Part shown: piece after piece, positions 58,388 to 64,000 of the stretch
How positions within the stretch are numbered: the first letter of the stretch is position 1
How the letters are laid out: the number at the start of each line of letters is the position of its first letter
Source of the DNA: DATHKG01 sp035489435
GTDB lineage: Bacteria > Bacteroidota > Bacteroidia > Chitinophagales > Chitinophagaceae
Reading direction: 5' to 3' (one strand)
Length of the DNA stretch: 64,000 nt
Assembly (NCBI GenBank): GCA_035489435.1
Contig: DATHKG010000090.1
Notes under the pieces: generated by a model
Seen by the model: only the letters and a program-made list of their open reading frames with translations
The model's database searches: none
Told to the model about the DNA's origin: nothing
Program-made: the position numbers and the translations under genes

Positions 58388-59360
58388 CCTTCTGTTTGAA
58401 CTTGGTGCGATACTGTATCGGCGAAAGACCGGTTATTTTTCTGAAAGTGGTACGGAATGCCTTTGTATCATTATATCCAACCTTGTACATAACTTCATTA
58501 ACATTGTCATAAGATGATTCAAGACTGAACTTAGCCGCTTCTATTTTAACTCTTTGAATGTATTCGACTACTGTGTTAGATGTGGCTTTTTTAAATCTTC
58601 TTTCCAGATTTCTTCTTCCAAGTGCAAACATGGAAGCAAGCTCATCAACAGTAAGTTTTTCTGCGTAGTTTTTTTCAATAAAATTTTGCGCTTTGAGGAT
58701 GGGTTCATCTTCATGGTCCTTCTGCGCTTTGAAAATTATAAACGGTGATTGCCTGTCCCGGTCTATATCTATCATAAAAGTTTTGGATGCCAGTATTGCA
58801 ATGTCACGACCGGCATATTTTTCAATCAGGTATAGCAGCAGATTGGTAAAAGACAATGCTCCCCCGCTTGAATAAATTCCATTTTCATCAATCAGAATCT
58901 TTTCCGGAACCAGCTCCACATCAGGAAACATTTTACGGAAATGATTTGCAGCGCTCCAATGTGTGGTGCATTGCTTGTTCTTTAGCAATCCTGTAGATGC
59001 AAGTAAAAATGAACCAAGGCAGAGACTTGCTATTTCTGCTCCGCCACGGTGTTGTCCGAGCATCCAGCTTACAAAACCCTGGTTGAGTTGTACAGCCTTT
59101 TCCATATCAGCCCCTTGTAATGCAGGGATTATTATCAGATCCGTTTTCTTAATATCTGATATGGTTTTATCATGATGAACTGTATAAAAGCCCTTTTTTA
59201 AACCGGACTCTTTATTTAGTCCAACCAATTCGATCTTTAAGAGTGGATCGCGGTCCAGGTTCGCAAGAAAAACATTCACCTCTGAAAGAATCTGGTGACT
59301 AGCTTCTATATGGGTGATGCTGCAATCTCCCTCAGGTATTATTATCGAAATGTGTTTCAT
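58380..59360 (-). CDS. GlxA-type AraC regulator with DJ-1/PfpI-like domain
   Basis: This is a 326-residue regulator. The N-terminal domain (ISIIIPEGDCSITHIEASHQ, IIPALQG, GGAEIASLCLGSFLLASTGL with the nucleophile-elbow Cys) is DJ-1/PfpI-like. The C-terminal domain carries two HTH motifs (KLTVDELASMFALGRRNLER, EVMYKVGYNDTKAFRTTFRK, then TGLSPIQYR). This layout is that of GlxA-family regulators. It probably senses a small metabolite. The VOC protein is encoded divergently, 240 bp away, and may be a target. Confidence 0.9.
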   Translation of the reverse strand: MKHISIIIPEGDCSITHIEASHQILSEVNVFLANLDRDPLLKIELVGLNKESGLKKGFYTVHHDKTISDIKKTDLIIIPALQGADMEKAVQLNQGFVSWMLGQHRGGAEIASLCLGSFLLASTGLLKNKQCTTHWSAANHFRKMFPDVELVPEKILIDENGIYSSGGALSFTNLLLYLIEKYAGRDIAILASKTFMIDIDRDRQSPFIIFKAQKDHEDEPILKAQNFIEKNYAEKLTVDELASMFALGRRNLERRFKKATSNTVVEYIQRVKIEAAKFSLESSYDNVNEVMYKVGYNDTKAFRTTFRKITGLSPIQYRTKFKQKVS

Positions 59361-59599
59361 CCGTTCGTATTAATTTTTCTTTGGGAGTTGTGTCAAAAAG
59401 TTTGTCCTGGAAATTTTATATATCGAAGTTCAGCAAAACAATCGTCGCAATCAACCCCGCTTATTGTCGGAACCTGCCATACATAATTAATACAGGGCAA
59501 AGTAGCTTTGTATAAGCCCAAAAAGCTAAAATTAACAACAACTCTAAAAAGTGAATATATGAAAAAGACAAAAACTATCATTCAGAATAAAAACCTAAT

Positions 59600-60022
59600 A
59601 TGCTCACCGGCCTCGCTAGCATAACCGTCTATGTGTTAAATCTCGAGAACGCGCTGAAGTTTTATGTTGATCAACTTGGCTTCCAGGTTCATACAGATAT
59701 CGTGATCGATACAGATAAACGGTGGGCTTCTGTTTGTATGCCTAATCAGCCTGAAAATCAATTGATGCTTATACCAGTTGAAGAAGGCCCAATATTTACC
59801 CGGAAACAGGTTGAAAATCTGCAGGACCTAATAAAGCATGAAATATTCAGTTATGGGGTGTTCAGATGCAGCAACCTGAATGAAACTTACCTTGAACTGC
59901 AAAAGAAGGGAGTTAAGTTCTTAATGAAACCAGGTGAAGGTTTTCTTGGCCAGTATGAAGCTGCATTTACTGATGATTCGGGCAATTGGTTCAGGCTTAC
60001 GGAAGATCCTGATGCTGTGTAA
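59600..60022 (+). CDS. VOC family protein (glyoxalase/bleomycin-resistance fold)
   Basis: This is a 140-residue protein. The VOC pattern is clear: ITVYVLNLENALKFYVDQLG at the start, then FQVHTDIVIDTDKRWASVCM, and at the end GQYEAAFTDDSGNWFRLTE with the typical D-x-x-GN. The family includes glyoxalases, ring-cleaving dioxygenases and binding proteins for drugs, so the reaction is not determined. It lies divergent from the GlxA-like regulator. The start MLTGLASI is the first ATG in the frame. Confidence 0.87.
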   Translation: MLTGLASITVYVLNLENALKFYVDQLGFQVHTDIVIDTDKRWASVCMPNQPENQLMLIPVEEGPIFTRKQVENLQDLIKHEIFSYGVFRCSNLNETYLELQKKGVKFLMKPGEGFLGQYEAAFTDDSGNWFRLTEDPDAV

Positions 60023-60063
60023 TAAATTTCGGGAAATTCGGAAAACTTAAGAAAAACACCAGG

Positions 60064-61440
60064 TTAAAAAGCATTCTTCTCACCCCTGATGGCGTTAAAT
60101 ACCGTCATAAAAATAATCCGGACATCAAGCCAAAGACTCCAGTTTTCCATATACCAAAGATCATGTTCAACTCTTTTCTCCATCTGCTCGAGCGACCTGG
60201 TTTCTCCCCGAAAACCGTTAACCTGCGCCCATCCTGTAATTCCGGGCTTCATGAACTGGCGAACCATATATTGCTCGATCTTTTTGGAATAACTTTCAGT
60301 ATGTATAAGCATATGTGGTCTCGGTCCTACGATACTCATTTCACCGCGCAATACATTGATAAATTGAGGAAATTCATCAAGATTAGTCTTCCTTAAAAAT
60401 TTGCCAACCCTGGTAAGCCTGTCATCATTTTTCGATACCTGGCGGGATTCGTGTTCATTGTCTACACGCATGCTCCGGAATTTGATGCAGGGAAATGGCT
60501 TATTGTTTTTACCGCTTCTCATCTGGATAAAAAAAATGGGGCCTTTCGATTCCAGCCAGATAAATAATGTAATGATCGGTATGAGCCATGACAGGATAAA
60601 TACAGTTACAAACAGACTAATAGCAACATCAAAAATCCTTTTCCGGTACTGGCTCCGGGCACTTTCCAGTGGTTCGCTTCTGAACGACAGTACCGGCATA
60701 TCCTTTACATAATTCAGATGCCCATGTTCTCCCCTGAATAAAGACATATCGGGAATCAGTTTAAAACGGATGCATTCCTGGTCTGCCTGCTGCATTATCT
60801 GGTAAACATGATCATTGTGTTCAGGTGCAATGGTTGAATAAATCTCATTAACCTCATACTTCCTGGTCATGTTCATAGCACCCGAGAAATCACTGAGGAT
60901 AGGATAATGCGTTGGCTCCTTCACATTTTCATGTTTATCACAAAAACCAATTATTCGCGTATTGGAAGCTTCCTGCTCCAGGTATCCTGCAAGTTTTTTG
61001 GCCACATCATTGTAACCAAGTATCATCACATTTTTGACTGGCCGGCTGTTTGGATTTGGATACGTGGAAGTAAGAAAGATAAACCGGTTGAAAAGGATCA
61101 GCAATCCAAATCCCCCCATATTTACTGTAATGAATAATCTTGATAGCTCCATTTGCCGCCAAAAGAAAAGATAACCGAAAATGGTGATCGACCACGCAAT
61201 GTATACATTCATCGAGCGCCGGCAAAATTGCTCAAAAGCAGAACTATAGGCATCCTTATAAAGTGAAAATATAAGGCTATGGGTAACCCAGGCTATATTC
61301 ATGAAAAGATAAAACCTCAGATAAACTGATTCTGTCAGCGGGGTTAATTTGCTTTGAAAAATCTGTTCACAAGTAATAATTGCAACATTAAGGACTATAG
61401 TGTCCAGAAGTGCAATATGAATTCTGAGATTACGCAACAT
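60064..61440 (-). CDS. undecaprenyl-phosphate sugar phosphotransferase (WcaJ/ExoY type)
   Basis: This is a 458-residue membrane enzyme that attaches the first sugar phosphate to the lipid carrier for exopolysaccharide synthesis. The N-terminal part has four or five membrane helices, then a Rossmann-like domain (VKNVMILGYNDVAKKLAGYL). The C-terminal sugar transferase domain starts with a membrane helix (ISLFVTVFILSWLIPIITLF) and holds KFRSMRVDNEHESRQ, LDEFPQFINVLRGEMSIVGP and RPHM. Length and layout fit the family. It may begin a polysaccharide cluster, although no other glycosyltransferase is in the window. Confidence 0.92.
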   Translation of the reverse strand: MLRNLRIHIALLDTIVLNVAIITCEQIFQSKLTPLTESVYLRFYLFMNIAWVTHSLIFSLYKDAYSSAFEQFCRRSMNVYIAWSITIFGYLFFWRQMELSRLFITVNMGGFGLLILFNRFIFLTSTYPNPNSRPVKNVMILGYNDVAKKLAGYLEQEASNTRIIGFCDKHENVKEPTHYPILSDFSGAMNMTRKYEVNEIYSTIAPEHNDHVYQIMQQADQECIRFKLIPDMSLFRGEHGHLNYVKDMPVLSFRSEPLESARSQYRKRIFDVAISLFVTVFILSWLIPIITLFIWLESKGPIFFIQMRSGKNNKPFPCIKFRSMRVDNEHESRQVSKNDDRLTRVGKFLRKTNLDEFPQFINVLRGEMSIVGPRPHMLIHTESYSKKIEQYMVRQFMKPGITGWAQVNGFRGETRSLEQMEKRVEHDLWYMENWSLWLDVRIIFMTVFNAIRGEKNAF

Positions 61441-61812
61441 TTGTCATAAATATTGATGCTTATGCTGTTTCATTGTACCGGAACAGGATTGATACCCTGT
61501 TCTAATTACATGCCACACTTTTCTCATTACAGTTATGACGACAATTGTAAATGGTGACTAAGCAGAGTATACGAAGATCGTCATCTGGCGTCCAACAGAA
61601 TAGCCAAAATTTTGGAAAACATACGGAGTTCACTGAATATACAAAATATGCTGTTACCCCAAATAGAATTTTATTTGGCAACTGAACTCCACAAATGAAA
61701 GAAATGGTTCACAAATGTCTGTAAATCAAAATAATACGAATAAGTGTTGGCCCCACGTCAAGATAAATTGATAAAAGAGTCTATTTTCCAGAATATGATG
61801 TTTTTGGCTGAA
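61441..61812. other. non-coding spacer, nothing recognised
   Basis: This is 372 bp between the sugar transferase and the HddA-like kinase, both on the minus strand. I see no open frame of note, no strong hairpin and no repeat of the families described elsewhere in the window. A promoter for the sugar transferase gene is expected here. Confidence 0.6.
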
Positions 61813-62838
61813 TCATAGAATTTTCCAGCTGTTGGCACCTTTATTAAAAAAATGGAAATTCACAAATTCGCCTTCGAATGGAGATAATGCCTGCTTAATA
61901 TTTAATCGTTTGAGTGGATCAACGAAAAACATCATAAAGCCACCTCCGCCGGCCCCGGAGATCTTACCGCTGTATGCCCCTGTACTAAGTGCAGTATTGT
62001 AAATCGCGTCAATATGTGAGTTTGAGATAGAATCTGAAGTACTCTTTTTGGCCGCCCATGAATCCTGCATAGTGAGAAACATTTTACTGAACTCGCCTTT
62101 GAGCAAATACTCCTTTAACAGATATGCATCGCTTTTTATCTGGTGCATTGCCTTCAACCTGTTTTCATTTGAGCTTTGCAGACTGTTTTTCTGGTCTTCA
62201 ATGATTTTAGCAGAAGACCGTGACATGCCTGTATAATATAACATCATGGACGCTTCGAGTTCTTCTATGTGTTGTTCACGTATTCTCAGCGGATTTACAA
62301 TAACCCTGTTGTCTGCATAAAATTCCATGAAATTGAAACCACCAAATGTTGCAGCGTACTGATCCTGCTTTCCACCACTCAAAGCAAGATCTTCCCGTTC
62401 AATTGAATAGGCCAGTTGGGCGATATCGTATTCACCCAATGGCAGATTGAGATATTCAACAAATGCCTGTAAAATCGATACAACCATTGTTGAAGAAGAA
62501 CCTAATCCGGAACCGGATGGTGCATCGCTATGTGTTTTCATATCAAAGGCAAAGGGGTCAATATTAAATTCCCGGATAACGCGGTTATAAACGCCCTTGT
62601 GCAAATCAAGAAGGCCGTCGGTAACCAGGTTGTCTAATACCGGAGATTCAAAGATCTCATCCCGATCCAGTGCATGAAATGTTATCATACCGTTTTGTGT
62701 TGGAACAAGCGTGCAGTATGCAAAAAGGTCAATAGTTGCATTTAATATGCAGCCACCATAAACATCACAATAAGGGCTAACATCCGTTCCTCCACCTGCC
62801 AAACCTAACCTCAAAGGAACTTTCGACCTTACCTTCAT
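61813..62838 (-). CDS. hddA: GHMP kinase, D-glycero-D-manno-heptose 7-phosphate kinase-like
   Basis: This is a 341-residue cytoplasmic kinase. MKVRSKVPLRLGLAGGGTDV is the typical N-terminus of HddA-type kinases. The GHMP motif is DAPSGSGLGSSSTMVVSILQ (about residue 105-125), and the C-terminal KISGAGGGGFMMFFVD completes the phosphate-binding site. The reaction would be formation of heptose 1,7-bisphosphate for a GDP-heptose route used in glycans of the S-layer or capsule. Some relatives act on fucose or other sugars. It lies 82 bp downstream of the Gre-like gene. Confidence 0.85.
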   Translation of the reverse strand: MKVRSKVPLRLGLAGGGTDVSPYCDVYGGCILNATIDLFAYCTLVPTQNGMITFHALDRDEIFESPVLDNLVTDGLLDLHKGVYNRVIREFNIDPFAFDMKTHSDAPSGSGLGSSSTMVVSILQAFVEYLNLPLGEYDIAQLAYSIEREDLALSGGKQDQYAATFGGFNFMEFYADNRVIVNPLRIREQHIEELEASMMLYYTGMSRSSAKIIEDQKNSLQSSNENRLKAMHQIKSDAYLLKEYLLKGEFSKMFLTMQDSWAAKKSTSDSISNSHIDAIYNTALSTGAYSGKISGAGGGGFMMFFVDPLKRLNIKQALSPFEGEFVNFHFFNKGANSWKIL

Positions 62839-62864
62839 AAACTGGTATTAATTTATATAATTGT

Positions 62865-62872
62865 CAAACTTA
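62865..62872 (-). promoter_or_regulatory. -7 box (TAAGTTTG) for the HddA-like gene
   Basis: On the minus strand TAAGTTTG fits TAnnTTTG, 26 bp before the ATG. A start site about 6 bp downstream would leave a leader of about 20 bases. No clear -33 element was identified at the usual distance. Confidence 0.45.
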
Positions 62873-62919
62873 ATCTTTTCCGGTTCATGGGAAAAGGGAA
62901 ATCTGCAAGTTAGCCGGCG

Positions 62920-63390
62920 TTACCAGATTTCAAGGATGATATGCTCTAGTTTGTCAACAACAAACACTTCGCCTTCCGATTTTTTATGTAACAAATTATA
63001 TAAAGGTGCTTCGTCGGAAACAAACAACACTGTACCATTATCCAATGTTTTTTTCCCAAGACCAACACAAATAAAAACACTAAGCTTATCCGTTATAACT
63101 ACTGTTCCTTTTTTTATTATCCGGGGTTGAAGTTTTATTTCCGTCGACTTAGCCTTTAATAATTCATGACGAATCTTTTCTGCTTGTTGCTGGTACATTT
63201 CTTTTTGCAGGTGACCCATAGCGCGGCTTGTTTCATATTTATCCCCGGCAGAACTTTTGCCTTCATTATTTGCAGATTCCTGGGCTGTTACCACAAGTTT
63301 ATCCACAGTTTCAAGGCGTTGTGCCAACAATTCCACGCAATAATCTTTTAACTTGTTTTTAAAGTTGATTTTTTCAGCTTCCATCATCAT
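62920..63390 (-). CDS. GreA/GreB C-terminal-like protein
   Basis: This protein of about 156 residues has an N-terminal helical part (KINFKNKLKDYCVELLAQRL ... AQESANNEGKSSAGDKYETS). Its C-terminal beta-rich part (GTVVITDKLSVFICVGLGKK, APLYNLLHKKSEGEVF) resembles the Gre-factor C-terminal domain that docks on RNA polymerase. Three consecutive ATG codons at 63382-63390 offer the start. The longer frame from 63501 overlaps the start of the divergent helicase gene and was rejected. It lacks the acidic tip of true Gre factors as far as I can see, so cleavage stimulation is doubtful. Homologues are sometimes misnamed as 3-oxoacyl-ACP synthase. Confidence 0.7.
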   Translation of the reverse strand: MMMEAEKINFKNKLKDYCVELLAQRLETVDKLVVTAQESANNEGKSSAGDKYETSRAMGHLQKEMYQQQAEKIRHELLKAKSTEIKLQPRIIKKGTVVITDKLSVFICVGLGKKTLDNGTVLFVSDEAPLYNLLHKKSEGEVFVVDKLEHIILEIW

Positions 63391-63464
63391 AACCCTTGGT
63401 AGTTGTTGATTTGCGAATGCCGGACCCCATCCAAAATCAATCCGGGCAATGGCTGAAACTATCT

Positions 63465-63472
63465 TAAATTTG
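63465..63472 (+). promoter_or_regulatory. -7 box (TAAATTTG) next to the helicase start
   Basis: TAAATTTG fits the TAnnTTTG consensus and ends 5 bp before the ATG of the helicase gene. If used, transcription would start at or within a few bases of the ATG, so the message would have little or no leader. Confidence 0.45.
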
Positions 63473-63477
63473 CGGCA

Positions 63478-64000
63478 ATGCAAAAAAACGTAATTTCTCA
63501 TAAATCAATACTTTCCAATCTTGGCATTGACACATTCAATGACATGCAAATTGCTGCTGGCGAGGCAATTACGCAGAATAAAGATGTAATATTGCTATCA
63601 GCTACCGGTTCAGGAAAAACGCTGGCTTTCTTAATGCCGGTAATTGAAAAACTAGATCCTGAAAGCCGAATTACCCAGGCACTAATTATTGTGCCCTCCA
63701 GGGAGCTTGCCTTACAGATCGAACAGGTTTTTAAGTCCATGGGAACCGGGTTGAAAATTACCTGTTGTTACGGCGGTCATAAACGTGAAACTGAAGAGAA
63801 CAATTTGTTGCAGGCACCTGCACTGATTGTAGGTACTCCGGGTCGTCTCGCCGATCATATCCGCCGTGAGAACATTCAAACAAAAAATATAGAAGTATTA
63901 ATCCTGGACGAATTTGATAAGAGTCTTGAACTGGGCTTCCAGGAAGAAATGTCTTTTATCATTGGTTCCCTTCCCGGCCTCAGGCAAAGAATTCTCACAT
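63478..64000 (+). CDS. DEAD-box RNA helicase (3' end beyond the window)
   Basis: This is an open frame of 174 codons to the right edge. It shows the first half of a DEAD-box helicase core: a Q-motif-like TFNDMQIAA, motif I as SATGSGKT (Walker A), motif Ia PSRELALQ, then GGHKRE, GTPGRLADHI (motif Ib) and motif II as LILDEFDKSLE, so the sequence is DEFD instead of DEAD. It would unwind RNA duplexes with ATP. The ATG at 63478 directly follows a -7 box. The remaining motifs are outside the window. Confidence 0.9.
   Translation, partial: MQKNVISHKSILSNLGIDTFNDMQIAAGEAITQNKDVILLSATGSGKTLAFLMPVIEKLDPESRITQALIIVPSRELALQIEQVFKSMGTGLKITCCYGGHKRETEENNLLQAPALIVGTPGRLADHIRRENIQTKNIEVLILDEFDKSLELGFQEEMSFIIGSLPGLRQRILT

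Noticed and set aside
63391..63501. N-terminal extension of the Gre-like protein
   Set aside because: It overlaps the start of the divergent helicase gene and its promoter, and three consecutive ATG codons at 63382-63390 match the start of the conserved region.

Overview
The window looks like a chromosome segment of a Bacteroidota bacterium, most likely Chitinophagaceae. The evidence is a SusC/SusD pair with a DUF3823 lipoprotein, -7 promoter elements of the TAnnTTTG type, weak or absent Shine-Dalgarno sequences, paired S9 dipeptidyl-peptidase-like proteins, and several families common in that group (DUF5009, DUF3606, DUF1801). I see no rRNA, tRNA, CRISPR array, transposase or phage gene. The species assignment is inference.

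Layout. 1-3807 (minus): a lactate operon, reading from a small secreted ORF through lldP and lutA to lutB, which runs off the left edge. 4233-15173 (plus): a carbohydrate-utilisation locus with a GH92 alpha-mannosidase, SusC, SusD, a DUF3823 lipoprotein and two GH71/99-like glycosidases. Together they suggest an alpha-mannoside or N-glycan-like target. 15.3-16.2 kb: gene fossils (an ABC permease 3' end and an unknown C-terminus). 16.2-26 kb: a MarR regulator, membrane and acidic proteins, a DUF3606 protein, two TIM-barrel paralogs with a SusD fossil upstream, and a mix of small housekeeping-like genes. 26-31.9 kb: a LacI regulator divergent from a cluster of a Rossmann fragment, a methylglyoxal-synthase-like protein lacking its catalytic residues and a 77-aa protein, followed by RtcB, a DUF5009 protein and a DUF1905 protein. 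32-41 kb: a propeller lipoprotein, a second ABC permease fossil, then a TetR-controlled RND efflux operon. 41-47.4 kb: two divergent S9 peptidases and an epimerase. 47.6-51.2 kb: a small membrane protein, a Gfo/Idh/MocA oxidoreductase, 1.4 kb of structured non-coding repeats and a DinB protein. 51.4-56.8 kb: alpha-amylase, TreY and a metallophosphoesterase. 56.8-64 kb: a SnoaL protein, two AraC regulators, a VOC protein, an undecaprenyl-phosphate sugar transferase, an HddA-like kinase, a Gre-like protein and the start of a DEAD-box helicase.

The most unusual signal is in the repeats, not in a gene cluster. (a) At six or seven loci the stop codon and last sense codons lie inside a degenerate direct or tandem repeat that continues into the spacer. 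Each locus has its own unit (14, 20, 21, 26-27, 34 or 37 bp). In treY the second copy of a 20-bp unit supplies the stop codon through a frame shift. (b) A palindromic, MITE-like repeat with arms of the AAGAGA...TTATGAA type occurs at four loci. Its end supplies two bases of a TTG start codon for two genes and the C-terminus and stop codon of the LacI regulator. (c) Two elements around 49.4-50.6 kb share a 72-bp core and are each enclosed by inverted repeats. Gene decay is also visible: SusD and ABC permease fossils, a pseudo-receiver and a catalytically incomplete MgsA homologue.

Coordinates and motifs were read by eye. Family assignments come from recognition of conserved motifs, not from database searches.
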